64,000 nt of DNA from positions 10,975,404-11,039,403 of the forward strand of contig NC_088103.1 of the NCBI RefSeq assembly GCF_036370855.1. Direction: 5' to 3'. The notes beneath the pieces were generated by a model. The model had not been told where the DNA came from and did not search any database. It worked only from the letters and a program-made list of their open reading frames with translations. Position 1 is the stretch's first letter. Each line of letters starts with the position of its first letter. Shown piece after piece: positions 35,401 through 50,400 of this stretch. The stretch comes from Dromaius novaehollandiae. Taxonomy: Eukaryota > Chordata > Aves > Casuariiformes > Dromaiidae. A program made the translations under genes and the position numbers.

Positions 35401-38400
35401 CTGAAACAGAATTTTAAAAGTGAATAAAAAGTTTAGTGAATTACATCATACAAAATGTTGCAGACTTCTAGTTAGAAAGTATCTACATATATGCATTTTC
35501 AAAAGTGATACTTAACTGACTTAACTCTACTTAATCAAATTATATTAGAAACCCATTTCTTCCAGTGTATTATTACCAATAGTACATACCAAGTGCTTCA
35601 CTGGAAAGCTAAGGACTCCCTCTCTCCTACCTCCCTTTTGCATAAAGGAGAGCATTTCAACTTTGATATTTAGCTACTTTTTTTCACTGGTACGCATTGT
35701 CTTCACAGCTAGATTTCCATTATTTATAACACAGAATTAGAACCCACTGCATGGAGTATCGGACAAAGTTTAACAACAGCCTTTGTTTTAGAAAGTTGCA
35801 GTTTAATACCCAGTTATCCATCCTCACTCATTTTTTTGTGTGATAACTTATGCATAGCTGGGGGTTTCCTTCAAAATGTGCCTGGTTCCAGTTGTAGGAT
35901 TTGCTTTCTAAGTGGTATCATGCCTTCATCATTTGGTTCTATAAGATGGCTGCCATACTGAGTTTTATGATCTAGTGTGACCAGCTTCTTAAAACTTGAG
36001 GATCAAACCAATTTTTCTGAAAGTGCTTTTGAAAATGTTAGGAACACTGATTTTATGATACTTACCTTCAAACTCCTAAATTTTGATCTTTCTAGGCAGC
36101 ATGCAATCACTCATTATAAAGGCTATCAAAAATTACAAGAAGAATTCCTATTAGCTTCTCCGAAACAAATAAAAAAAATTTATGTAGTGGTGAATTATAC
36201 TGTTTCAGTAGACACTTGCCTAAACAGAAGTCACCAGAAAAAAAAAAAAAAAACCCTGATGCCTTCAAGGGCAATTTATTGATTGATTTAAAGTTTGTCA
36301 CACTGAAATGAGTTAACACTTACCATCCAGCCTTTTGCTGATCTGTTCTTTTGCAGATCTGTTTACCCAGCACTTCCTCAATATTTCATTTTTCTCTCTA
36401 TTTTCTCCATTGTTGGATCCATTTTCCTTCATTCGTTCAGAGTACATTAATTCACTAGGAGTATTTTCAGGGTTCTCTGAGGATGTCTGCGTGTCCTGAA
36501 GCTTTTCCTCTGTGCAGATCCCTTTAGTTTCTGAGGCAGGATCACAGTTTTCTACCTTGCATTCAGCTGGGTGTTCTGAGGGCACCATGGAAGTAGCTGG
36601 TGGAGTCATTCTTTCTGGTGAACTAGAGTCCTCCGAAATGTTTAAAGGGGTAGGTGGTAACTCAGATGAGTGCATGTCAAGCTCCCTGTGTGTTCGTGGA
36701 GGCTTTTCCGTTATTTCAGAAAGTTTTACTGAGTTGTAGCAAAGTTTTGTATATTCGCTACCTAGCCTTTGACATAATTCATTAATAATAACATCACAGT
36801 CTCCAAGAAGCTCCACGTCAAAGTGTAGATGTGGCAAAGGTTCCCTATTAATTAAGATTTGAGGCACTTCATGGGGGATGGAACCTACATATAGAAAAGA
36901 TATTTAAAGAGAGCCACTTAAGTTTTATCTGCAAATTATTTAGAAGGTTTAGTTTCTCAGAGTTGTCTTTATATATTCACTTGCAACACAACCAAAATAG
37001 ACAGATCAGGAATAAACTAAGCAAATCTCAAATTTACCCAAACCAGAACAGCAACTGCAGGTTCTATGCCTACTGTAGTCTACCTAGACTTTCCACCAGC
37101 CCCCATTTTTTCCAGTAAAATTGTTTCTCTTCTCTATCACTAAGAAATCTATGCACAGAAGTATTGACTACTATCAGTAAGTTTTGTCAAGTGTTGAAAA
37201 GATTAAAAATAGTACTATAATCCTTCAGTGGAATTGCATAAATACTGCATTCACGTCGTATACTTAAGTCCACATGAAGATTACATTGCTGGTAAATTAC
37301 ATCCTGTTAATTAGGTCAAAATACTTGCAGGTACGGTCTATGCTGTGTAGGGTTGCTCAAGCCACTTCTGACACTTAGGGTTCTAAAACCCACCAGTTTG
37401 GTGACCTCGGATGCCTAACTAATGAAATCCAGTTCTAAGACAGGGACAGAGCAATGGTTTGTGTGGTGGATCCTAACTTTCCAGTCCTCACATGTTTTCC
37501 ATCAGCCTAAACAGAAGGCTCTGCCTCTTAGAGAGCACAGAGCATGTTATTACGAACAGCACTGACATGGTTCTGTTCCTAGTTAATAGCAGGTGTTAAG
37601 TGCATGCTTTCTCAGGCTGAAAGTTGAACAGAATTAAGTCTTGCATTCAGGAGGCAAAGAAATCACTAGTGATGATATTTTCTGAAGTTTTTTTTTTTTT
37701 TTTAAATATATAATGTACATTAGTACAGATGTTTTTCCTTATCACTTTTAAAAGCTAAGGATACAAGATGGTCAGGTGCTATACAGTGCCCACTGCTAAC
37801 TATTTAACAAATACCAACTTTAAAATAAGCTGTGGCTCAGAAACCTAATGTACTTAAACATAGCATCAAAAAACTAGATCTGGACTTCTAAAGCCAAATC
37901 CTTTCTAAACATTTCAAGTAAGTCTGAGAATGTATTGCAAACATGAAGGGAAGTTAACTGAATCTTAAGACAAAGTCACTCAAGTTTCAGCAAAGTAATT
38001 TTTTAGATTATAGTTTCATTGAGATCTATACTCTGCCAGGGGTCTAGAAAAAGCACTCAATTTTCTACTTTGTCCATTTTGCATCTCAGCTTTACACAGA
38101 CATCAGATTTCATCCTAGTTTTTTCTCTGAACCAGGACAAAAGCATTTCTTAGAGATCTTATCTGCGAATTTTAATTTCTGATCAACTTTAGAAGATAAA
38201 ATTATCAGAGATAGTCACTTACTTGGAATCAATGCTACTGGTCTTACTTTCAGCGAAGACCCAATAACAATAAGGAGATCAACTTCATTTTTGTCATACT
38301 TCATGGCGCGATGGAACTGCTCAGGTAAGTTCTCTCCAAAGAACACGATGTCTGGCTTCATGATAGTGAGCGGTTCATCAGGTGGACATCTGGGACATCT

Positions 38401-41400
38401 AGGAACAACCTGCATTACAACAGTTCACATTACTGCTGTGGCTGCCAGCTGAAACCCCCAGATTTTAGCAATTCACAATGACTTATTTTGGCAAAAAACA
38501 AGGAAGTTTCAATGGCATTTCCTCATTTTAGTCTTCTGTGGATGTACAGACAAGGGCTTACCTTATTCTGGCCTGCAACAGATGTGCACAGAAATAAAAT
38601 TAAAGCAAGAAAAAAGAGGGAGTCCTTTTAAATCAAAAAGGAGAAACCACGCAAATCTACACCACAGTCCTTATCTGGCAACCAACCTGAAGTCCAATGT
38701 GTAATTTTCTTCTGATAGGAAGGTATTTAGTCTGTTCAATCAGAACAAAAAAGTAGATTTCACTGTCATTATAGGGTTTGATATATAACCCTTCCTAATC
38801 AAATAGCATGTTATAGAGCTTTATCTACCTGCTCTCTCCTCTCCCCCAAAAGGCTATATGTAAGTTATATACACAAAGCAACATGTCACTGTAGCAGCTG
38901 GCTAGCAAAGAGCACACGGAACGAGAACATGGGAAAGAACTTTTGTTTGGTCCTCATTTTAAACTTTCTCCATCCTCCAAAAACAGAGCAGAATCCTTGT
39001 TCACTAAAAAAGCAGATAAGCATATTTTGGAGGAAGCAGACTCCCTTTCCTCCTGAAGCCAGAAGGTTTTTATATCTTTGGGATATCTTTCTGCTCTTCC
39101 TTATCTTAAGACTTATTCAGGGAGAAGAAAAGTAAGAAGGTGAATAATGTGAGTATACACAGACAAGACAAATTATTACTAAGCAATTTTCCTTTCAAAA
39201 TGCTTCAAGTTTTCTCAGCTGTAGTCTCAATGTGCGACACCCCAGAATAAATCTAAGGAGCTCTCATTTAACACAGCTGCAGTCCTATTGCATCATAAGT
39301 AAATTAGTGCTATGTAAAGGTGTAAAGAGAAGTACACTGTCTATTGTAATAGGAAAATACATGGAAACAGACATTTAAATGCATAACACCCTCTTGTACA
39401 CACTATACACAAAAAACCCAGAACTTTGTTTAAATCAGAGAAACAATTTATGGATGTCTGCAGTAGGACAAGAGACAATGCTTTCCATATGAGAAAGCAT
39501 CAGAACTAAAAGGCCTTCCACTATAGTACTAATGCACCTCTCCCAAAATTCAAGTCCTTAAACAGAGAATCTAATCCGTCTTTGAAGAAATCCTTGTAGG
39601 AGGGATGCCCAAGACGCAATACGGCAAAAGAACTAGAAAGTGATACAGAGAAAACCTTGCTGACATACCCCAGCTAAAGAGGGTCTAGTAACCCCCCATT
39701 AAAGGGAAACCAACTAAATAATTCCCCCAAAAGGGGCAGGATGACCTTGAGATTCTTTCTTAGCTCTTTAACACTACATATTAGAAAGAGATAATGCACA
39801 AACAACTGAAGAAGCTTTCTGTCCTTCTTTGTCTCTTCTACTGATGTCAGTGATGCCTTTGCCCTTGTGGTTGGAGACTTAAGGAGGGATAGTAATTTGC
39901 TCTGTGTTAGGAGGAAGATGAAATGAAGACCTCTAACTTTTGATCTAGTTTAAAGAGAACAAGTAGCAGCAGCTCTGTTTCCAGCATCATCCACAAAAAG
40001 TCCAATGACTTGTGGTTTAATGGACTTCTGTAGAATAACTCATGCCCCTATCCAACCAAATCATTTGAGTCACTGTAAAGGGCCCATAAATACATGTTTT
40101 CAACACTAGACATCTTTCACTCACCAGCTTCTCTGCTAATCCTCAGAAAGGTCGTCAGTAAGGGGGAAGATCTATTCCAAGAGCTGAAATTGATACCAAG
40201 AAGTTAAGGCTAGTAGTTGGCCACGCAATTGCCTAGGGTCCTCCTTCCCTCCAGAAGTGGCACTCCCCCAAAACCCCACCGCCTCTGCTGATGTATTTGT
40301 CTAATGAAAGAAAAGTGGAATTTCTCATTGACTGTTGATGTTACCAGTATATCAGAGACGAGCTAAGTAAAGTTCTAGGATTTAAGAATATCCAAAAACT
40401 GGGGCATATTTTCCATTGCTTAGGCCTTTTTTTTTCTAAATCTGAGACCTACTACCTTTCATAATTTCTTGAAGCTTCCTGAAATAGTCAGAAGCAAAGT
40501 AAAAAGAGAGATTTTCCAGAAGTAACTGAAGAGAAAATTGTTTTCCTCAGAAGTTTGTTCTGCGTGATTTATAACTGCTGCTGCTTCTGATCCAGAAAGA
40601 TGGTTGTGTACAGCAAACTAGAGAAAGTACCATGCACTTTATCTTGGAAGTGGCAGAAGAATGAAGAGCAGCAGCAGCAAGAAATTGGCAATTTTCTATA
40701 CAGATGATCTTACACATTTCTCAGTCTGTAGTATGTTGAAAAGACATTCCGGATAGTAAGAGGCTAGCTAGTTACTTTCTCATGAAGCTCTCAGACTGAA
40801 AATTAAGACAGTCAGGGGATGGACCAGAGCAAAGGAAAGGTATTTTAAAGGAAAACTGAGGACCCAGGGCCACGTGCAACTCAACAACTTTCAAAGCAGC
40901 GGAAGGGAGCAGAGAATAGAGACTGAACAATTTGTTGGACCTTAAGTCCCCAAACCATTTTTCTAGAGGGTGGTCCCTGTTAGAGAACAAAGCTGTTGAA
41001 ATGTACAGGCACTCATTTAGTAAGTACAGAAAGAGTTTCTTTTAAGGAACCCAATTCTGTATTCTAGAGAGGTAACAGAAAACAAAAAACCCGAGCAGTA
41101 CATTAGGAAATGAGACTACAGAATAGAAAGATAATAATGGCAATTACAACAATCTGTTCAGAGGCATAAAGGAAGAAGGATGTGTTTTATTTAAATAACT
41201 CTCTTCCTGTGCAAAGGATCTTCAGCAATAACTATATTGCAGTATAAAAATCAAAAATTCAGTATTATGGGCTCGGGCCTGTCCTAGAGAGATGCACCTT
41301 GTGTACTGTAAGATTATAGCTGAGAGACTGACTGTAAAAAAAACTTCTTTAGTCTCCTTCTTGCGAATAAGACCCCCCTTCTTCTCATTCTTCAGAAATA

Positions 41401-44400
41401 TCACTACAGGCTTTTCTTGGTCCCTTTCTCCTCCCCGGGCTTCCACTACTGGCCACCAGCAAAGAGCTTTGGCCTCACCTGACAGGGCTGTTTGCTGCAC
41501 TGCTGAGCCCAGGACTTCTTGCGGTTTTAGAAAGCCTGAGCAAGCACTCACTTGTCACTGCTTTTCCTCAGCAGTTTGTGAGACTTGACCCACAAATACT
41601 GATTGGATTTGAATGGGGAGAAAAAGGTTGTTAAAATACCTAAATGGTTAGGTATTTTAAGAAGAGAAAGTCTTCTAAGAGAAGACTCTCTGTCTAAGAG
41701 AAAGTCTGTTTCCTTGCACAATGGCAGAACTTTGGCTCTAAGTATAAAAGTACAATGATTAAAGTGTGAGGAAAAGGAGTTCTGACCACTAACAATCAAA
41801 ACAGAAAACTACAAAATGCTTAGGGATGGCTGTTTTGGAGAAAAAAAGGCAAAAAAAACCCCAAAAACAATACAATTCATTTTGAGGTAAAGGAGCAGCA
41901 AACATCTGTAAGGTAAGTAGTATTTTAAAATAACAACAAAATAAAACAGATTTCACAGACACTCAATTCTTCAGCGTTACAGAGCATCCGTGAGATTGGT
42001 ATTTCTTAAAGTTTTTACTCAAATACTTCTTCTGAAAGTCTTTCATCAAGTTCTATTTCAAATTTAATACTTGAGATTTAGATTTCATTGTGTTTCTCAT
42101 TTAAAACAGTCCCTCTCTATTTGTATAAACAAGCTGATCTTGATCAGTCATCATTACTGCCCTTTCAAAAGAAAGGGAAGAAGAGCAAAGAGGCTCCACC
42201 CAAATCAAAGGTTATTTTACTCTATCAGAGCAAAACTGGAGTAAAAATAGTAGTTTTGGCCCTGGAGCACTTCACACACAAGCAGGGACTCCAGAATACA
42301 GAATAGTTCAGAAGTCCTAGGAGATGCAGTTCACGTATTGTTTGTTCACCCTCCTTACTTAACAGGAGCTGCTCTATAGTTAGTAGCTGATGCATGGAAA
42401 AATTGCTATTTAAACAAATTTTTACTGTAGATAAAAGGCTCAAAGAGCAACTGATGTTATAAATGGCTTGAGAATGCTTTCTCAGTATGACTGATTTCAG
42501 ACTAATACAAGTTAGGTATAAATCCAACTTTCTACTTACCATCTGAACCTCTACTTTTCTCAGAGATGGGTTTTGTTCCATTTTATTCCTGTTACCTTTT
42601 TTTTTTTGCAGTATAGTATTTGAGTATATTTTTAAGTACTACAGGGAAATGCTAAAATATGGATAGACACTTAGGAAATATATGCAAAAACATACAGCCT
42701 TTTAAAAATAAAAACAGATCTTTTAAGCAATATAGGATTTAACAGTTTCTATTAGAAAGCTGCAGTGAGTTAAAGTAGATTTTTACCTGATTGAAAATAT
42801 CTCCTCGAACAACTTCACAATCAACTTTGTATTTACAGATCAGGCAGGAAGCTGTTGCAAAGGAACCTGATGGGAAAAACCCGTAAGATAGAAATGAGGA
42901 TTTTCAATACTTCAGGTCTGGCCTCTTTTGGCAAAGATGTTATAATGCAAAGAATGTTATACTGCAGTGCTAAAAATAAATAAATAAATAAATAAAACTC
43001 AAAGTAAAATTAAAGGACGATACTTGTAGTACTAAACATAATTCTTCTGTTAGCAGAAATCTTGTTTTAGAGGCAGGATATACCATGTGCATAACAACAA
43101 ATTATATTCTGTGTCCTCTTGTGCCCCCAGCCAGTAAAAGCATATACAAGGAGGGGAAAACAGACCTTTCCCTTTCCTAATTACACAATTAACAGCAGCG
43201 CTGACGGTTCTACAAACAGCAGCAGCAGCACATGAACCCACACAAGTCTCAAGAAACTATAGTTATCAAAGGGCAAAATAACTTCAAGGAAATGCACTAG
43301 TAAAGACTTCACTATATGTGACTAAATAGCAGTATTGTACCTTTCACCAAAGTTGGGAAGTTATAGCCATACTGGTCACCCTGAATACTGCTGTAAACTT
43401 GGTATCCAGCTCGGCTGACAGGTCTACCATTTGGCAAGATTTTGTTAAATTGGTTGCTCCATCCAGATACCTCGCAGCTCCAACTGGCCTGTTTGTGAAG
43501 CAGCTGAAGGTGATGCTTTTGTTCTGGTGGAGCACTGGCACCCTGTCAGTCTAAGGGGAAAGCTTATCAGCTGCCTAACACCCACGTGAAAATAAACAGT
43601 GTGAAGTCGTCATGGTAAGCTAGACTGGCCTTTCAGTGCACACGTCGGAGAGAGAGAAAACAGCCTATAAAGCCTTGTATCTGTGGAAGGAATAAACTCT
43701 GTAGGTTGACAGAATGCTTAAGAATAAAGTGACAAATCTACAGATTTTTCTCCTAGCTGTGAGCAAGGCTTAAAAAACTCCTTGAACCTGCCCATGAATG
43801 TGTTAATCATACACTAAAAGTCTGGAGCTCTCTTCAGTGATATGAGGGCAATAAGAAGCCATGCTTTCTCCCCATGACTGAGGAATGTACAAGGGGGTAC
43901 AGGACTCTCTCTTCAAAAGGAGACTTTTGGAAAAGGAACCATTAAGATTTTGAAAGCATCGAGCCTTTGCAGAAGCTGGGAACAGCTAAAAGCATCTGGT
44001 ATCAGAACTGTAACTGGAGTATTAAGCTGCCCAAACCAAAGATCTTTTCTGCTCAATATGGCCTATGCACAGCAGCCAACCAACACTTACACCGTTAAAT
44101 GAAAAGATTCTGGGACTAAGTACAATATCAAAATATGCTTTGGGATACTGTATGTAGGTAAGACAAAGATGTAGTGAAAGCCACAGAAAAGCTTGGAGCA
44201 GACCACTTCTGGATGATTGGCAGTTCAGGTCTGCTAATCACTGCTGACATCGGAAAGTGTAGAGCTGCTGACACGCTTGCTCAGCAGTATGATTCCCAGA
44301 ACTCGAGGGCCTCTAAAAACTGAAGGAAGTACAATGGTAATTATTAGCTCATTACAACATATGTATAGTAATAATTTACTCCTCTGTGCAGTACATGAGG

Positions 44401-47400
44401 GACACTTCTGTTGGGGTAGTCAGACCTGACCCTGTCTGAGGCATCTATTGCAACCTACTTGCAATTCTTTATTACATCTATGAATTGCTTTTCCACCATC
44501 AAAAGAACTTGAGCAAGAAGTTACACTGCGCCATGCACAGCTCACGTGTAACCAGCAGGCCACTGCTCCCCATCATTCAGCTACAGCAGTGACGAGGAGG
44601 AGGATCTAATTTCAGACATGGTGGCTGAATGCAAAAGCCATTTTAAATTCACAGAAGGCATCCAAGATACAGCAGTTTTTGGACTAGCAACTTCACTGCA
44701 GTTTTGGAGTGTGAAGTGGGCTCAAAGGTTCATATCTGAACTCCCCAAAACACTACAAGGTTCTGTGTCATTTGGCACACTCTTGATTAACTTCATGCTG
44801 TCAGTTAGACAAAAAAGGTAGATCAGAGCTGGAATGCACGTAGAAGTACGAACTCTTAAATAATAGCGTTTCAGTTTCTCTTTAGCCACTAGCATTAGTC
44901 AACTAGCGTTGTTAAACAGCAGCATAACTGTAGGTCAGATAAAGCTTGATATGCTCAAAACAACCTTTGCTAATTTCCAAAAGCCTCAAAATTTCCAATG
45001 CCATTAGGATTTTAAAGAGTCTTTTTAATTTAAAATCAACTAATGCAGGACATACACTAGAGCTGCTCTGAAACCTAACTACTGTAGCTGTGCAACTGAA
45101 CTAATGGGAAGCTTGAATGTGGGAGTGACATGCAAGAACACAACCATGTAAAAAGTTCACGGCAAATACCCGATGGAAGAATATGGCCAAAAGAAAACAC
45201 ATGATAGAGTAAGTACATATGAACATCAGCATTGGCTTGGGATTACTCAACAGGTTGGATTCTGTTGTGCGCTCTTTGGTCACCACTACAGAACATCATG
45301 CTTGCGCCGAATAAAAACAAGAATTAAGCAAGAAATCGAGCACTGAGCTAAGCTCTGTAATAAGGAAACCACGTGAGCTTCGTCCCTAGAAAAAGTGGTA
45401 CTAGACACTGTAACAGCCACTTGTGGCTGTTGAATAAGTAGCCACCTTGGCGTGCCAGTATCAGAACTGACAGAGACAGGCTCTGAGGAGAACAAGGTGT
45501 CACTTTATCCAACAGCAGGTAGTAGGGAATTGTACAGAAACAGACTCTCAGTGACTACTATTTACACTCCAGTGTCAAATGCACCCAGGAAAGCCACCAC
45601 AGAGATGAACCTCTCTGAACGGCAGACTGACTCTCTCAGATCTCGTGGAAGCTAGTTTATGGTTGCCAACTTGAGCGCCAGGGTTACCGCTGCAGACCTA
45701 GAGGTCATCTTCGGTTCCAGTACTAAGGCTGACACCGGTATTGGGTCAGCTCTTTTCAACGTGGCAATGTGGCTTGCAAGCAATTGGTCTGCAAGGAAGG
45801 CGCTTAATGATCTGGACATGCAGTACACACCTAAGTGCCATGACTACACTGCGTAGACTATACGTGACTTGCGAATTGCTGCTGGGATTGACAGACTCTC
45901 GCTGAGCAGAAAGATGTAGATGAAATAATTTCTTTAGCACTCAGACTCTGCTGAGAGATTACATAGGAAGTTAATTCTTTAAAGTGCTAAGAAGGAGATG
46001 TTTCTTAGAGCTTTGTAAAAAGACAAGGTTACTTTTAGGCATGCCAACTAGTGAAGTACTCTTGGTAACAGAATCTAAAGTGGTGCCAGGAAGTACCTTG
46101 TGCTGAAGGTGGACCATTTTCAAAGATCAGGATTACTACAAATGGTGGCAACTCCAGTAGCAGGTCTGTTGCAGGCAGAACCAACTACTCCTTCCCTTTA
46201 ACGGTCAGTGTTACAACTGTTTGAAACACTCACTCTCTGGCACGTTGTTCTCTGCCCTGCTAGGAGGATGAACTTCCTACAACAGCCCTCTATATTCTTA
46301 ATTTGAGAGCAGGGGTTACTGCTGTTACCTAGAGGACACTTCCCGTTCCAGTATCAACGCTGGCACCAGTACTGTGTCACGTCTTATACCAACACTGCTT
46401 TAAGGAAGTTGTTTGCCAAGTCTACTAAGTGATCCAGATGTCTACTTTAAGAACTCATTTCTATGTCTGTTCCTTAAAAATAGAGCCTCAGCCATGCAGT
46501 TGAGAGTTAACCAGTTTCTGGAAATGAAAAGCATATCAAGCAACTGCTGGAATAAGAGATTCCACTGAATTTTGGTACCATAATTACAGAGCTCTGCCTG
46601 ACACTGAAGGTGCTACAAGGTAATGTTCAATTCAACAGCTGATTAATCCACAATATTTTATATATGAGATAAGAAGCAACTGAAGTGTCACAGTATATTC
46701 AGATTTCAGTGGAATTATTCCAATATATTTTAAATAAAGAAACAGATAACAGGTAAAATCATTTCACTGGCAGACAGCGAGAGGGAACTATAAAAAGATT
46801 TTAACTTCCACATACTTTATGATCTCATACAAGAATATAAAGAAGCACCAAATAAATTTTAAAGAAATAGTTACGGTCTAAGTTTGCATAAACAGGGCAT
46901 GGATCTTCACTGATGCACAAAGACCACCATTACCAAGCATCATTTCTGAAAGAATTATTTCCCCTCGCAACATTTCTGTTCTAAATATTTAAACTATTAA
47001 AAAAAAAAGAGAGAGAGAGAGAGAGAGGTTGCATTTTCAAGCTATGAAGCACACAGTTCTGTAAGCAGAATTCAGGTACGTGAATATGCACATCTTGGTC
47101 TAGTCCACACTTATGTAAACCCTAGTGTTCTCACTGACTTGAGTGCACAAGTTGCTATTCATTCTCCTGTTGAATTTGAGAAAAGTGTGACTGAACATAT
47201 AGAGAAACATTTTAAAAGGAACTCTAAACTTTGCTGAGACTACAATGGAAAGTTCAAGTTAAGGAAAGCTTTATGCATTTCATGAAATAATGCAATATAA
47301 AGGAGCACTGGCTACAAACAAGAAATCAGGTCTTATTGGATAGGTCTGAAGAAAATGTTTCTCAACCTCAATTTCTGTGAAGAAAATGTTTCTCAACCTC

Positions 47401-50400
47401 AATTTCTATAATTTTTTTTCTCTTCTTATTCTAGTTCTCATAATTTTATCTTACTAAACAGTCGACATCTTAAAGGCAGAATATTCATTTCTGAGAGATG
47501 CAGAATATTCTATTTGGAGAGATAAAAGTATGTCACATGGACCACTAAACATCATTTCTACACTTAAAATTAAGAAAAGTGAAACTTTAAAATTACTAAC
47601 CGTGACACTGAATTATCCTTTGGATTCCTGCAACTTGTTCCAATGTGTCTATGTTTTGTGTATAATTGCGAAGTAGTTTTCCTTCTTTGTCCATCAAAGC
47701 TATGAACTTGTGGCAGAGAGATGGCTGGAATTGTCCTGGATATATTTCCTACAGAATTCAGAAGTACATTAGAAAGTGTAAATGAGCAGAGAATATGTTT
47801 GTGCTGGCTGCAGCAATTCATATAAAGCTGAATAGTATAAATAGTGACCATGTGAGTAGTTACTGTAGTCATTCCCTTCTCTTTTTGCCCTTCTCTCGGA
47901 CACAAATCTTCTTTCAGCAGCTGAGCTTCTCACCCTTTCAGGATTAATTGCTCCAAGCAGAAGTTTGTATTTTGTTCTTTATGCAGCAAAAAAGCAAGGC
48001 TTGGGTCTTTTTTGCTTTTGAGAGTTATGAAATAGGAAATCTTTTTTTTTTTCCCCCTAAGTGTCAAATAATCAAATAATAGTGTCAAATAAATAGTATT
48101 TCCCATTAGAAACACATCTGCTTTAACTGCAGTCCGCCAAAATGAGGGATTTTGATTTTCTCATTTCATGAGGAATTTGGATTTCAGTCTTTTATCTGGG
48201 ATCAGCAATATTAGCATCCATACCTAGAAAATGAAAGCTCAGAAAGCAGAACTACATGTTGGATATAAAGGGCAAAGCAGGTGGTACTCAGACCAACTTT
48301 GTCAATGTACTCCGTTAGTACAGTCCTCAAGTTCAAAACACACAGCTTAGCAGAGCGACTCTGTTGTGCCCGATAGATGCTTAGCCTTTCCGTTAGATCA
48401 TGGGAGAGGAGGTAGAGATTTCTAAGGAGCGTATGGAAAGAAAATGTAGGTACTTTTATAGAATGGTTTAATGTCTGCTCACAGGGAGCAAGGAGCCAGC
48501 CAGAAAGAAAAATTAAATGTGGGCACCCAACTGAAAGCTTCACGGTAGGAACCTCTGTCCAGAGCTGACCACCCCAGGTGGTACCCCCTGTCGCTGCGCG
48601 ACGAAGAAAACATCAGCAACCTGTTGCCCAGGAACACTTATTTAGAAGAGAACCCCCAATTCCAGACCCTCTGCTCTCCAATTGCTTGTCATTACTGGGC
48701 TGGAGTCTCACCTGGGAAAGCTGGTCTTAAACAGAAAAAGCTCAAGATATACTAGCCAAAATAAAGCTAGCAAAAAGGATGCTGCTTCCTACTTTCACCT
48801 GTAGATACTCTGAACTGAACCAAAAGTTCTGGTGTAGCAGTGAACTTAGTTTGATTAATCCTTGTGATGGCTCTGCCTTCAGCTACCATATAGCTTAATC
48901 ATTAACAAAGTAAGACTTTGAAATTATTTGTTTTTCCCCCCACATATTTCAAGTTACTCATAATTCTGAGACTATAATAAGTCTATAGATTAAAACCGCA
49001 GCACTGATCATGCTTGGTTATATCACCTAGATTATGACAGGGCTATGGTACAATTACTGGGAGGTATTTATGTCGTCCTACAAGTTCGCATGTGTTAGTT
49101 TGTGAAGAAGTATGCCATGCTCTGCCACCAATAACCTCACAAATAAATGGGAAAGGGAAATTGTGAGAAACTAAGATGAAAGGGGAGAAGTGTAAAAAGA
49201 TAAAAAAGATGACAGACATTGGAAAAAGTGGAAGCAAGCGGCCATACAGAGGAATCAGTGAAGCAAGAACTAAGATGAGTTTACAGCATTAATACAGAGA
49301 AAAGTAATACTGGATAGAAAACAGTTAGAGATGCATGTACATGCAGAAATAAAGGGTGGGCTTCTTGGTGTCAATATATTAAGAAAAGAAGAAAACTTTA
49401 GGCAAACATGATGGGTACTGGAAAATACATAAAACAGCGCAAAACCCAAGCACATCAGCTATACTTTAAAAGGTGTGCATTAAAGAGACGAATTTAGCTT
49501 TGAGTCCAAGTGAGCTAGCGGGGTAAATTAGCCATTGTTCAGATAGGGTAAATAGCTTTTAGCGTTGACGTTGTGTTTCACGCTTTTGTTTTAAATAAGA
49601 CATCCTACTTGCCACAAATTCAAAAACTCATTTGGTCATTCTTTGCTCCTAAAAATTAAAGCAACTTAAGATTTCATGGATTAAGAAATTAATTTTCTAG
49701 CTGAACTGAGTGACAGGAAAGGGAAGAAGTGAGAGAAATTATTTTAGCAATAAAATATTAGCTACACTGGACTATTCTGATAAAACCCGAGTATAGACAG
49801 GCTCCTAGTAGTTGTATTTTCTTTAGATGTTAAAAAAACCCCAAGAAACTGAATACACTAAAGAGCATCAAAATATGTTAATATCTGGACAGGAGACAGA
49901 ATACATTGATTTTTCTTTCCCTATTTTTGGATCAATATTAGAGCAGTAATATGAATTGTGAGCAAAGGGAGGAAACAGTGAGCACACCACTTCCAGCCAT
50001 GATAGCTTTTCACAAGTCCTTACTGCTCCTGTAGTAATTCTCATAATATTTTGGTTTTATAAGTTGTCCTAAGGAAATTCCAGATTAAATACAATTACTT
50101 TTTGTTTCTGCATATTTGATTTCTTTCCCGTCTCTGAGATACACTCTCCCCTTTTTAATTAAGCCATTCAATCTCACTAACACCTTTCTAAGAACTGCTG
50201 CATTCTCTCTTTTAAGAGGTGAACAGTCTCTACAAAAAGGCTTTAATTCTCTAAGTCGTACTGATTCTTGTGAGAGCTATATAGAAACCTGAAACAGGAA
50301 CAAAACTCTTAGTGTATAGAAGTGTTTTCCTCCACTTACCTGTAAATAGTGTTACAGTGTGAATGTATTGTATGACATTAAACACTATGCCACAGCATGT

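Larger units (their letters stand above)
38410..42786 (-). other. SIRT1: SIRT1 intron 6, 4.4 kb
   Basis: It contains two adjacent short-loop inverted repeats (41631-41660 and 41669-41687), listed separately. Open frames on either strand have no recognised relatives. No RNA gene seen. Confidence 0.75.
42867..47600 (-). other. SIRT1: SIRT1 intron 5, 4.7 kb
   Basis: The largest SIRT1 intron. It contains an AAAT microsatellite, a diverged dispersed repeat family (45449-46450), a 9-bp inverted repeat with a 2-nt loop (45412-45431), an A/GA tract (46999-47027) and an exact 31-bp tandem duplication (47347-47408). CpGs are more frequent at about 45.3-45.9 kb than elsewhere in the intron. Confidence 0.75.
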
